This document shows, piece by piece, positions 12,581 through 23,269 of a stretch of 64,000 nucleotides of DNA (positions within the stretch are counted from its first letter, which is position 1; every line of letters begins with the position of its first letter). Origin of the DNA: Utricularia gibba. Lineage: Eukaryota > Streptophyta > Magnoliopsida > Lamiales > Lentibulariaceae. The DNA is taken from positions 1,550,001 to 1,614,000 of the forward strand of contig NEEC01000002.1 in the NCBI GenBank assembly GCA_002189035.1, in the 5' to 3' direction. The notes beneath the pieces are model-generated. The model did no database searches. It was not told the DNA's origin and saw only the letters and a program-made list of their open reading frames with translations. A program made the position numbers and the translations under genes.

Positions 12581-13802
12581 TTAATCTCTCCTCTTGGGAA
12601 GATGCATGGCTGTCTTTAACGAGGGAAGCATGTCGAGGATCCAATTCATGGCTCTGCGCCGCCACCACAAGTAGCCAAAATGTTCTTCATACAAATGCAC
12701 CCCTGCCTCAAACACCCCCAGGACACAAAGTGTCATTAAGGAAACAATACTGAATGGCTTAACCCACGGCAGCACAATAGCATTTACTATGATTTCTGAA
12801 TAACAGAGCATAAATATAGGTGGAGCTAGATTAATTAATATCGCGCCTGGGAGGTTCTGGCAGACGACGACTGCCGCCGCGATTAGCAGGACCGGGAAAC
12901 TAACACGGCCAGACAAGAGGAAAGACAGTATTTTGTCTGCACAAGTTTTTGAGGAATTGCAGGACACACGTTCCGCTTGTTGTCCTCCCTGAGCCCCAGC
13001 TCGCTTTAGCAAGGATATCATATTTGGATCCACTGCCCGATCCAAAGCAGTTTTCTGTTGGTTGTTATTCACGTCAAGGTTCTTCATTATAGTGAGCAGC
13101 TTCTTCATTGTTGCCTGAGATCACATGAGATTAAAAAAAAAAAAGAAAACCTCGTGAGGAAGTGCTTATTATTTATTAGATAGAGTAGGAGATTGTTACT
13201 TCGGGAGTAGCTTTGACGGCAGCAATATGAAGAACAGTGTTCCCCTCTGAATCCTTCTTTTCAAGAAGATGTTGCAGATGGGCACGGTCTTTCATCCCGG
13301 ATAATAGAGATGAAAATGTATCGTATTTTTCGTTCTCCAGGGCTATGTGAAGCGCAGTTTGCTTCTTGTAGTTTACTTCGGCTACCAAGCCTGGATCCAT
13401 TTCCAATAAGGTCTTCAGCAACAACTTGGGCATCTTGTCTGCGTGTGCGACGGCAAGGTGAAGAGCATTACGACCCTCTTTGTCCCTGCATCTCATAAGG
13501 GCCGGGTTCTCCTTGAGAATCTCCATTGCTGTCCTTTCATGTCCCTTCAGAATAGCTACGTGGAGAGCCGTTCGGCCGTCCTCGTCAGGCTTTTCATTTA
13601 GCCATGGCAAGAGATTCATCGACTCCAAGACGAATTCTGTATTGCCTGAAGCTGCAGCTATGTGCAAAGGCGTTTTGCGATTATTGGATCCTCGGAACTG
13701 TTGGAATTGGTCTTTGTGCTTCTCGATCACCCGGTGCAACCCATCGACGTCTCCTTCTTGAGCGCACTTCATGATAGGAGGATCGTCGTCATTCGAAGAC
13801 AT
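12581..13802 (-). CDS. ankyrin-repeat membrane protein
   Basis: Two coding exons are supported: 13802-13200 and 13114-12581, joined by an 85-base intron with donor GTAACA and a pyrimidine-rich acceptor ending CAG. They encode 378 residues. The first exon starts MSSNDDDPPIMKCAQEGDVD and has about five ankyrin repeats (TPLHIAAASGNTEFV, TALHVAILKGHERTA, ALHLAVAHADKMP, TALHIALENEKYD, TVLHIAAVKATPE). The second has one more repeat (TALDRAVDPNMISLLKRAG) followed by three or four hydrophobic segments from FPVLLIAAAVVVC to VSLMTLCVLGVFEAG. The PGG motif itself is not evident. An upstream 20-codon segment (13930-13871) splices in frame to the ATG at 13802, but it begins almost at the predicted transcription start, so I treat it as leader. 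It is the same family as the gene at 5557. Membrane location is inferred. Confidence 0.85.
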
Positions 13803-13955
13803 CTGCTCAAGGTGAAGAAAAGAGGAAGGTTGTGCCAAACTTCAACTATTGATCTAAGTCGTATGATTACCTGGGAGGAGAGAAGCGTGGTGGTTCCCAC
13901 GGATCTCACGACGGAGTCCAAACTTGACATACAATACATTCGATCTATGTAGGGT

Positions 13956-13963
13956 TTTATATA
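13956..13963 (-). promoter_or_regulatory. TATA box of the minus-strand ankyrin gene
   Basis: TATATAAA on the minus strand lies 26 bases before the first ATG (13930) and about 150 bases before the ATG at 13802. At usual plant TATA-to-start spacing (about 30 bases), transcription would start near 13931. That leaves essentially no leader for the first ATG and favours the second. Confidence 0.45.
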
Positions 13964-14280
13964 AATGTGGGCATGAGAGTCGAAGAGATATCACTGCCAC
14001 TCATATGGAAATGATTATGAGTTTCATCAATTCAATTCAATTTTTTTAGAATGAAAAATATTTTGAACCAATCTAATAATTGATTATCTTTTTTTTTTCG
14101 AACTCAATTATTAAATTCAAGTTTAATCAATAAAAGAGAGTATTTCAAATCTAGAAATTGAAAAAATTAACTTGTATCATTTTCTACACATTTTTAGTAC
14201 AATTTTCAAGCTAATTTTTTTCACTGTTTTGTTTGTGCATAATTTTTCGATATGGTTGAAATCCCTTATGTCTAACAGTC

Positions 14281-16078
14281 GCACGATAAAAGCATTGACA
14301 TGAATGTTTTGAAATTGGAGGATGAATGTGTTAGAGTAACTTCTTCGACCTTAAAGAAGCGCAAATCATCTTTGTTAGATTGACATGATCATTTTGTGCA
14401 TGATGCAAAGAAACATAAGATAATCTGTAAGTATTATTCAATTTCGTATAAACATAGTAAATGTAGTGCTAATTCCAATTTTTTACGTCATATTAAGAAC
14501 AAATATCTTGATCGAGACATTTCAAATCTTAAACAATCAAAATTAAATATTGTTGGTGGTAGTATTAATTCCAAATTTACATTTAATTCAAATATAGCTC
14601 AAGTTTATTATGTGCTTGCTTTAGTTGTTAGTGCAAAACCTTTTTCAAAAGTTTTTCAGAAGTTGAGAATAAATTTATTACAATTTTTTTTATAAATAGA
14701 ATGCAGCCTCAATTTGTTCTTTTTTTTAGAGGAAAGTCTGTAAGAATTTGTTTAGAATAATTCCAAGAGCAAAAAATACTTTTGATCTCTTTATTTCAAT
14801 CAATTAAATGTAAGTTTTGTTTGACAAATGATAGTTGACGTGATGTAAATGGTGAAAACTATATTGTTATTAGTGATTGTTGGATAAATTCTAATTGGAT
14901 CATTCAGAAGAGAATCATTGGATTTCAACCTTGGGATCATCCTCACACTTGTGCACGTATTGCTATTTTAATTACTAATATATACCGTGAATATGTTATA
15001 CATGATCGCATTTTTTATTACTCTTGATAATGCGTCTAATAATTGGAATGCTATCAAATCTTTGAAAACTTCCATGAATCTAATGTTGGTTGGTGCTTTA
15101 TTTCATTCTATATGTGCATGTCACATTCTAAATTTGTGTGTTCAAAATGCTTTGCAAATTCAGAAAATTAATACTTAGTTATGTGCGTTAATGTGTTAAA
15201 GATTTATGGTATTAAAAAAGCAGCTTTTAAATGTTTATGTGAAATTAATAATATTCCATTTAAAACTTTAAAGCATGATTTACCCACTAGATGGATTTCT
15301 ACTTTTGACATGCTTCGATCTTTTATTCTGTATAGACAAATTGTTAAAACATTTATAGTTATGCATGATGACTTAGACTGTAAAGTTGAAAATTATTATT
15401 TTGATAAATTTGAGGTTTTTTTTATTTCCTTTCTATTTTTCATCATTATACATTGTTATTTAATAATGTGTATTATTCTAATACTCACTTGGTACTATCA
15501 TCTTTGATTAGTATTGCTTTATTACTTAAAAAATATTATAATGATGATTTTCTTTATTGTGTTATTCAAAAAATGATTACAAAGTTTCTAAAATACTAAG
15601 ATCCTATTTCTTCTTTATTGTTAGTAGCCAACATGATCTATCCTTGAGTTAAAGAATTAGGTTTACTTGCTGGTTTGAATGTGTATTGTGCGGTTTATAA
15701 TTCTCTTAACATGATTGGTGTGAATTTGAGTGTTAAAAATATTCATGAGACTACTCTTTCAATTTTAAATCACTTACATGAGTTATATAATCTTAATGCA
15801 GATGTTGTAAAATTTAGCCAATCAGAAGTTGAAAATGACAATGTCGTGGTTTCAACCACAAACAATTATTGATCTATGGGAACAAGAACTAGTGAGGTTG
15901 CATTGTATAATGCAATGCATTACCTACATGGCAATAAGGGGAATAGCTTTAATATATTTGATTGGTGGAACTGTGCGTACCGGTTGGCATCCTTTCCACG
16001 TCCAGGAGGTGGCGAGAGTTCTTTCCATTTAGTAGGAAGTTGTTTCCATCACCAGGAGAATACTTAGGATGGGGAATG
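14281..16078 (+). pseudogene. hAT transposase remnant (BED/RICESLEEPER type)
   Basis: Pieces of a plant hAT transposase appear in order in different frames, with many stops. A BED zinc-finger-like segment (IICKYYSISYKHSKCSAN, about 14405-14475) comes first. A region near 14850-15170 includes TLDNASNNWNAIKSL and HSICACHILNLCVQNALQ, which match the conserved DNAsxN and H-CACHILNL motifs. DLPTRWISTFDMLRSF lies near 15270-15320. GNKGNSFNIFDWWN, near 15930-15970, resembles the start of the C-terminal dimerisation domain. The copy is dead. I did not find trustworthy terminal repeats or an 8-bp duplication, so the outer limits are unknown. Confidence 0.7.
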
Positions 16079-17878
16079 AAAGGGCAATAGAAAGATTAGA
16101 ACGCTAATCAGTTGATTATGTGATTACCAAATGAAGCATGGTCTCTGCTTGCATGTGTTGATTCTGTATATCCTGCGGCTGTATTGCTAGGTGAATGTTG
16201 GCCCACCGGTGTTGATTATGTGTAGTTGCTTTGTGGAAAGTAAGACGAGTATAAGTTTAGCAGTGAATGTTGAATGTGGTATTTTGGAATGTGTGATTTG
16301 TAAGGTATGAGAATATTGAGAAAGAGATGAAAAATGACGAATGGTTGCATATATTTTCATTAAGCAGATTTACAAGTATTTATAGCTAAACAAAAAAAAC
16401 GTTAGTTGGTGCAATGGCTAATTTAGCTGTTGTCTTCAGGTGCTGGGTAGTAGATTAAGTACCTCTATGGGGCCTGGACTTTTGATAATAAGTCAGGCCT
16501 CATTCCGTCATGTGCTGGACATTGTATTCTTGAAACCCATATTGCCGCATGAGGGTCCAAAATAATAATGTCCATATCAGCAGCTCTCGTTTCTTCGATC
16601 TTCGACACTTGGTAGAATCCAACCGATTTGATTCAACGCATACGACAGAATGTGGTATTTCCACCTCGGGTTTATCTTCCTTTTCTTTCAAGCAATACCT
16701 TGCAAATTTTTGCTTGTGAATGGATAGTGAGTAGTCCTTTGAGGTAGTTGTATTAATGTAACATGTGTTTCTGGGGTTGATTAACAACATGATGCTGCCA
16801 TTTTGAATTGACTGAAGAGCAAGAAGACTTGTGGTCTTGGCAAACGTGTTTCCTTCCTTTTACTCTACTCTGTATTAGGTACTTGATGTAGGCTAGGACA
16901 GTCAATAGAAACTACAGACTGATTCAATAAGGATTCAAAGGGTTCAACAACCTCCTCAAGCCAGAATTCCGCAAATGTCATTCAACAACAACGCTGAAAC
17001 ACAACGAAATCCGCAGAAACTTGAAACCAAACAATAACTGAAATGAAAACAGAAACTTTCCACAAGGAGTTTGGTTCTCCAAATCATCCTTGGACCAGAA
17101 GAAGGTTGAGTAATACTACTACCCAAGCCTTCCTCTCCTGACCAACACAAAATGCCAAAAAACACCCGCCAACTCCCCTCCTCCAGCGCTTCCCTTCTCA
17201 ACCATTTGCCCTATTGGGCCGGTAAGGAGTCCTTCGTGGGCCAATCCAAGAGGGACACTTTTAGACCCAGGTCCGCATTAGTACTTTAGCAGAACTGGGC
17301 TTCCCGATTTGATGGGGTTTCGTATTACGAGATGTATCTGTTCTTGGCGGTGAAGGACATGTTCTGTCTTCTAGTTGTTTCATTTCCTAAGTATAATTTG
17401 CTTCCGTTTCAGGAAAATTAAGAAGGTTTGTTGATCCTCAAAGTTATGCTTTAGGGGATTCCCCCGTAGGCCTTTGGGAAACATGTATTTGATGTCGTGA
17501 TTTCGAATCTTGGCAAACACTGATTGTTACATACCAGGCATCCAAACCTGAGCATATTCTCCATGCGATTGGTTCTGTTGGCTTATGAACCCAATAAAAT
17601 CCCTGTCAAAAATTGGAAGTAGTTTACGAGTGTTCTTTTACAAATCATTTAAAGGGCGGCTGATTTTGCTTGCTTGAATGTCAGCAACCAAACGATCCCG
17701 GGCTTGCCGCGTCAACGTAGATGGACGGCGGAGGGTAGCTCGGTGCAGTGCACCGTGCCTCACAAAAACCCTAGGAAAGAAAAAAAAAACTGCTAAAGGC
17801 GATCTATCTGGTGAAAGAAGGCAGTACAGTAGATATATACCTCAACTGTCGCGACGCGGAGGTCGGCCGTGCTCCGCC
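16079..17878. other. intergenic region and probable HYC leader
   Basis: No recognisable gene. The first part may include more of the hAT element or another repeat. A segment near 16380-16400 on the minus strand has a TATA-like word and could be part of an LTR, but nothing else supports that. The last 200 bases before 17879 are open in the HYC frame from an upstream ATG at 17678. Their composition is basic and unlike the family, so I read them as 5' leader. Confidence 0.4.
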
Positions 17879-19129
17879 ATGGACTCCCACCACCAGCACC
17901 ACGGTGGCTCTCCGTCTTCCTCCACCGCATCCTCCGACCGCCATCGGCGCCCCAATAACAATTCCTCTCTCCAACCCTCGAACGGAAATTGTAACTCCAC
18001 CGACCCTATGCATTCGTGGTGGGAATCCATCTCCAAGGCCCGCTCTCGCATCCAACTTCTTTCTTCTCTCCTCCCCTCCACCGCCGTCGCGGGCGACGAA
18101 GATCCCCTCGCTTTACTCGCCGACACCGACCGCCCAGCCCGTACCCTTCTCCTCTCCTCCGTCGCTTACTCTTCCATATCCGCCGCGCTCTCGTGGCCCA
18201 CCTCCGGCTCCGGCACCGACCCTCTCTGCCAGTGGCTTTACGACACGTATCTCTCCGATGACCCCGATCTACGCCTCGTCGTCCTTTCGTACATCCCCCT
18301 CGTCTCAGCCGTATACCTCCGCCGCATACACTACCCTCCCTCCGATAGCCCCGTTTTCCTCGCCGGATTCGAAGCTGTCTTGCTTGCTCTCTACTCATCG
18401 GAGGCCAAATCCCGTAACGGCAAAGCCGTCACCGTTTCGATCCCCGACCTGTCTCAACCGTCACTCTACCATTACCCCCGGAATCCGGGGAAGTCTTCAG
18501 ATCCGCGCCAGAAATCAACCAAACCCCTAGTCGGAATACTTTCTCCTCCTCTAGAACCTCAAGCGGCGGTGAAATCGACAAAGAGGGCTACCATAGTCGG
18601 AATCGCTCTCGATTGCTTCTACAAACAGGTCTCCCAGATGCCCAATTGGTCGAAGCTCGATTTCTGCAAATTCGTCGCTGCTTGGGGAGGACAGGATTGT
18701 CCATGTACCTCGGAACTCGATCAGCAACCTGCAGATTTCACCGCTGATCCTGTAGATGAAATCAAACCAGTAGCTGAAAGGTTAAAGCACTCGTCAATAT
18801 CCGATGAGGACAGTGGTAGAATTCCACTTCCATGGGAGCTTCTTCAGCCAGTTTTGAGAATTTTAGGCCATTGTTTGCTGGGACCTTCCATCGAGGAAGA
18901 GGTGAAAAAAGCAGCATCAGTGGCTGTGCGGCGCCTCTACGCCAGAGCTTCACATGATCTCTGTGCTCAGGTGATAATCGCCACCCGGAGCTTGATCCGG
19001 CTAGACAAGGCGGCGCGTGATGCTGCAGCTGCTACAGCTTCTTCAAACGGGTCCGGTTCCGGCGCAGGCTCAAACGCCACCACACCAAGTAAGGCTAAGA
19101 AACCTGAGGTTCTGCTGGTTTCCAAGTGA
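17879..19129 (+). CDS. HYC: hyccin (HYC/FAM126-like), PI4K-alpha complex subunit
   Basis: A single-exon gene of 416 residues. After a His/Ser/Asn-rich start (MDSHHQHHGG) the sequence follows plant hyccin proteins: MHSWWESISKARSRIQ, LCQWLYDTYLSDDPDLRL, then KRATIVGIALDCFYKQVSQM, ending in a low-complexity Ser/Gly/Ala tail. In eukaryotes hyccin-family proteins join EFR3 and TTC7 (EFOP and NPG proteins in plants) to hold phosphatidylinositol 4-kinase alpha at the plasma membrane, supporting PI4P supply. The ATG at 17879 was chosen over 17678 because the extra 67 residues are basic and unlike the family. The 5' half is unusually GC-rich compared with its surroundings, which creates long spurious frames on both strands. 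The gene is convergent with LNK1, 425 bases apart. Confidence 0.85.
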   Translation: MDSHHQHHGGSPSSSTASSDRHRRPNNNSSLQPSNGNCNSTDPMHSWWESISKARSRIQLLSSLLPSTAVAGDEDPLALLADTDRPARTLLLSSVAYSSISAALSWPTSGSGTDPLCQWLYDTYLSDDPDLRLVVLSYIPLVSAVYLRRIHYPPSDSPVFLAGFEAVLLALYSSEAKSRNGKAVTVSIPDLSQPSLYHYPRNPGKSSDPRQKSTKPLVGILSPPLEPQAAVKSTKRATIVGIALDCFYKQVSQMPNWSKLDFCKFVAAWGGQDCPCTSELDQQPADFTADPVDEIKPVAERLKHSSISDEDSGRIPLPWELLQPVLRILGHCLLGPSIEEEVKKAASVAVRRLYARASHDLCAQVIIATRSLIRLDKAARDAAAATASSNGSGSGAGSNATTPSKAKKPEVLLVSK

Positions 19130-19553
19130 TCGGAGTTCATGGTTTCTGTAACATTCTGGGAAATGAATCAATTCAGTTTTTTCTTTGCTTTTGGGCTGTG
19201 TTGGAATGAAGCTACAATCTGCGGATTGATCCAAAGCCAGCAGTAAGTGGTGAATTAAGCTACTCCCCAATAGCCATTCCTACGATTAAGTTGTCGCAAA
19301 ACATTCTATTCCCCTCGTTGTGCTCTCTATCCCTAGCTACCTGTTCTTGTTGTTGATTTAACGCCTACCACCACATTTAACAAAAATTGGTCAGCAGTCA
19401 GTGACAAAAAGGGGAGGATTGAAGAATGCTGGAGAAAAGCCAACACCAGATTGGCATAGGGAGTGTATATAAACAAGCACATGTTAAGAGTAGCTGCTGC
19501 TAACATACAAAAGGAACGTGAAGTCAGGTTTGCTGAATCAGGTACCAGAGGTC

Positions 19554-21653
19554 TTACCAGATTCTAAGCAAGCACCCTGACGTGAAGAATCCGTGATATA
19601 AGTTATAAGGACGGTTTGCGGCGAGGGAGGGGGACGATGGTTCAGAAGGCCGGTGGAAGAGCAGCTGGGCTACTGAACGGTCGATGGGGTTTGTATTGGC
19701 TTCAAAGTTGATGAAACTGCTGCATTGTAAGGGAAATGGAAACACATTAGAGAAATTATGGTGGAAATCTGATGTCAAGTGTAAATCAAATGAACGAAGG
19801 ATAGGCGCCTGCTTGCTCCTTCAGGCAGCAGAGATGCATTTGCTTCATTGTCATCGCCAAGATGACAGTTAAAATTTTCATGGTGATGTCTCTGTTCGGC
19901 ACTCAGTGCAAGACGATACAAGCTGTCTCTTATGCATAGCTTCATCCTTATATCTAACTGATAAAAAATGGAGCCACAATCAGCTAGCTGTAAGAAATCG
20001 CAGATGACTCTGGCAAAAAATCAATCTTTCATATGGTGAGAGACATGAAACAAGAACTGGCAGCCAAAGCCAAATAGAAATAAATGTATGTACCTTTTCC
20101 AAAACAAGCTGAAGCTGCACAAGGCTAACCGCTTCCAAAGAAGTATCATCCCCCACACAGGTCGTTATCAAGCTTTCTCTTGTATTTGAAGATCCGATTT
20201 CAGCATGGCTGGTTGCTAGCTTATCATGAGGACTTTCCTTGGTTTGCAGATGATTGAAAGCGGATGAAAAATCAATTGGTGAAAGAGGGCTCAATTCAGT
20301 AATCCCAGTTCCTGTGTCAGATATTATTGGATCTACGTTGGATAAATGAACCTTATCTGATCCGGCAGATGAGAGAGAGCTTTGTAGATGTCTACATGAT
20401 GATGGCTCAGAATCTTCTTCTTGATGCTGATTTAGGAAAGGGGGAAGTGTCTGACTACAATTCGGCTCGCAAGGTTGTCGAATGACATCATTATGGTGGT
20501 TCTTCGCGTAGTCAAAACCATCATTTTTCACCTCCTGGACATTTCTTTCTCCAGTGGAATGCTGCTGTCGGTTGAATTCCTTATTTTGCTCAGTAATCTG
20601 CTGCTAATCACAAATGTTATTAGATAGCATACATTATCACCAGCGAAAAAAAGAAACATGTCTATAATTTGATACAAATTTTAAAATGAAAGATAGCTAT
20701 ATCCTGGTTCACTAAAAATATAATGTGAAGTTTGAATGTGCGCCTAAATCTCAACATACAAAGCTAGTGAATGCCAGAAGAAATATTAGCAAATATACCT
20801 CCTCCTTAGCAACTATCTCTTCTTTAATATTTTCCATTGGGAACCCTGCTGGCTCATCTTCTTTGCTGGCCCCATCACCGAATGTCGAATCACAACTTCT
20901 TCAAAACAGAAAAATAGTGTGTAAGGGCAGAAACCAGCCAAAAAGTAATAAGATTTGGAATTTAAACACAACCTAAACATCCTATCAACATCCTCGAAAT
21001 TCCCTAGTTCAGGAAATCCCAAAAGATCAGTTGAATCTCTGCTATCAGTATTCCCAAGGAATTCTAGATTACCCACAGGTTGAGCTATGTCATCAAGAGT
21101 ATAACTGAAAGAGTTGTTATCAGCTGCATTGGTGGTGTCATCAAGAATGCTCTCATCACCACAAAATTCAGTACCACTCTTCTCTGCATTATCACTTTCA
21201 AAAGCATGAGTTGGAAAGTTATCTGAAGCTGATGTTGCAACTGCGTTGTCATCGGCTGAAGAAAATATTTCATGTCGCTCATGACACCATGAGCCCTTTT
21301 CAGAATTCATGTTCCTTCTTTTACTCAGGGACTGATAAGCATCTCCATCTGCTTTGCATTTTGAACGCTGACGCCTCTTTACACCACCATCCTGTTGAGT
21401 AACAGAGAGCAACACCACTCGGATTATCAATCTGATTGAAATAACACAAACTCTGTCCACCGAATGTAACAACAGTTTCAGAAGTTTAGCTGTAAGGACA
21501 AGATATCATACTGAAACTCAAAATAAGAGATAAATCAGTGGAAAGGTGAGTACTGTCTGATTAGACCCTTGAGATCGGCATAGCAATTGAACAGTATTTA
21601 CACAAAATCCGTCATAGTAGACGACTCACCCCATAACCACACAGGTCTGACAT
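19554..21653 (-). CDS. LNK1: LNK1, night-light-inducible and clock-regulated protein
   Basis: Six exons are inferred: 21653-21630, 21391-20973, 20895-20799, 20600-20094, from 19957 to about 19800, and from about 19719 to 19554. Joined, they show the LNK1 blocks in order: N-terminal MSDLCGYG, FEDVDRMFRSCDSTFGDG, DDTSLEAVSLVQLQLVLEK, then MKLCIRDSLYRLALSAEQR, and near the C-terminus NPIDRSVAQLLFHRPSEPSS. LNK proteins bind REVEILLE MYB factors and act as transcriptional coactivators in the plant circadian clock and in light-induced gene expression, in the nucleus. The first exon encodes only eight residues and is followed by a 238-base intron. Exons 1-5 keep frame. The junction of exons 5 and 6 needs a non-GT donor or another boundary and is unresolved. 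The stop at 19554 overlaps a possible donor (TGGTAAGA), so a further 3' exon cannot be excluded. Confidence 0.85.
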
Positions 21654-23269
21654 TCCTTTATGTGTTCAACAAGCACTCAAAGCTTCCTTCATGTTACTAT
21701 GTAAATCCGTTGTTCATCTCCGTCCAATTAATGCACAAAAAATTCATTAAAGACCAAACATGAGTACTATGAAGATCATGTAGTTTCCAATCAAAATAAA
21801 GCATCCATAAAATGACAGGAAATCAAAACAGATAGCGACTCGATTATCAATAATTGCATCATTAACGGAGTATATCATGCAATCAATCCAAAGAATCATC
21901 CCGTACGATAAATGAATTAATACGAAAACGATACACGGTCCAGAAATAACGAAGAATCGCTGAATCTCACCGGAAAACTTACCGGAAAATCACCGAAAAT
22001 GAGCAGAATCCAAAAAATTTAAACACCAGCCAAAGCAGCAACCACGCGATCAAAGGACTACTCCAAATCTGGGAAGGTAAAGAAGTGTTCTCGAGAGACA
22101 ACAATCCTATTCGAGAAATAAATTTCTCAGTCGTTGGAATACCGCCATGTGGAGCGGAGTTTCCAGTCTGGGTGGGGACTGCGAAACCAAACTCGTGGAG
22201 GAGAATTCCCCGAGAACAACAAAAAAATATATATATTCGAGGAGGAGAGCCGTAGAATATTGCAATCCGTTTAAGCCATCCCATTGGTCCAACTATTTCC
22301 GGGTATTCGGATCCGACACATGTCGCCTCCAGAAACATTGTCCGCCTGCCACGAAAATTATGTAGTGTGTAGTTCGCATTTTGAGTTGATTCGTATATTG
22401 TACTTGGAAAATTTGCGACGTGAAAAAATTAGCAACTAATTCAATGACGTCATTGTACACGTCATACCGACACAGCACTGCACTGAGAATAATCCTGAGA
22501 CCAAACATTACTCGCCGGAAAGTAGCTTCGTCACACGGCAGCGAAATCGGCCCGCCGCCGTTGAATTCGTAACCACGGCCGCCTCCGCCAGTACCTCTTG
22601 AAATTACGGGCGTAGTCTCTCGGCATCTTCAATGCCCACCACCACGTGCCCCCTGGGAGCTCTTTTCTTCTTCATCTTCTTCTTCTTCTCCGCATCCGCC
22701 ATTTTCTCGCGCTCCTAAGAAAACTCCGAACGAAGAAGTGCTTCCTTTTCGGTTTTCAAAGAGTTACTTACAAATATGAAGAAGCATGAGTTCTTGTTCA
22801 TGGAAGGCATTTTATCAGCGTTGAATTGAAACACAGGAGGGGGCATTGAAGTGACCGAACGAGGAAGAAGATCCAGAGAGGGAATCAAAACGGGGCAGAG
22901 TTGGCAGTTGGAGAAGATCAAACATATCGTCTACACTCTGGGAAACCGATGCATTCCCTTGACAAGTCCATCAATGGCGGCAAGGGGATTTTAGCATGCA
23001 TACAGTGCAGAGTAGTGACAAGGATCCAGAAGGGACAGGAGCTTTCAAGCCATTCTCTATCAAGAACATAACAATGCTACAAAAGTTGCAACATTTCAGG
23101 AGACTAAAGCCAGTCCTCATTCTTTACACTCTTCATCAGGAGAAAGCATGTCTTTATCAAAGCTATGGTGAAGAAGAGGGAATATGCAAGCCAAAAAGAT
23201 GATGCTAAGAGAGATGGGACTCAGGTGAGCAGTAACAAAAAACTGTGACCGGCGAGCAGGGACGGGACA
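21654..23269. other. LNK1 leader and promoter, spacer to the Pumilio gene
   Basis: 21654-22300 probably contains the 5' leader of LNK1 with one or more introns; a CCGGTAAGTTTTCCGG-like donor area lies near 21975-21995 on the minus strand. A CACGTG G-box core is at 22643-22648, a plausible light/clock element for LNK1. A CTT-repeat tract lies near 22663-22690. Short frames here (28 residues on + from 22632, about 33 on - from 22703) are not recognisable. 22950-23269 is downstream of the Pumilio gene and has no recognised gene. Confidence 0.4.
22643..22648. promoter_or_regulatory. G-box core CACGTG upstream of LNK1
   Basis: A palindromic CACGTG lies about 1 kb upstream of the LNK1 ATG and a few hundred bases beyond its likely leader. 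G-boxes bind bHLH (PIF) and bZIP (HY5) factors, which fits the light-inducible, clock-controlled expression known for LNK1. Function here is inferred. Confidence 0.35.

Noticed and set aside
16380-16400. Solo LTR promoter
   Set aside because: Only a TATA-like word supports it; no TG...CA ends or 5-bp duplication were found.
16480-16502. Sequence resembling mature miR166 (AGGCCTCATTCC)
   Set aside because: Several mismatches to the miR166 sequence and the local inverted repeat is far too short for a plant precursor.
17678-17878. 67-residue N-terminal extension of HYC from an upstream ATG
   Set aside because: It is in frame but basic, low in similarity to the family and immediately upstream of a family-like start (MDSHHQH). 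It is read as 5' leader.
17811-18530. Long Pro/Ser-rich frame of 239 codons and several minus-strand frames over HYC
   Set aside because: They are by-products of the GC-rich HYC coding sequence in other frames and have no domain.
22632-22718. 28-residue hydrophobic peptide frame (+) and an overlapping 33-residue lysine-rich frame (-)
   Set aside because: Both are produced by a CTT/GAA repeat tract, with no recognised family or further exon.
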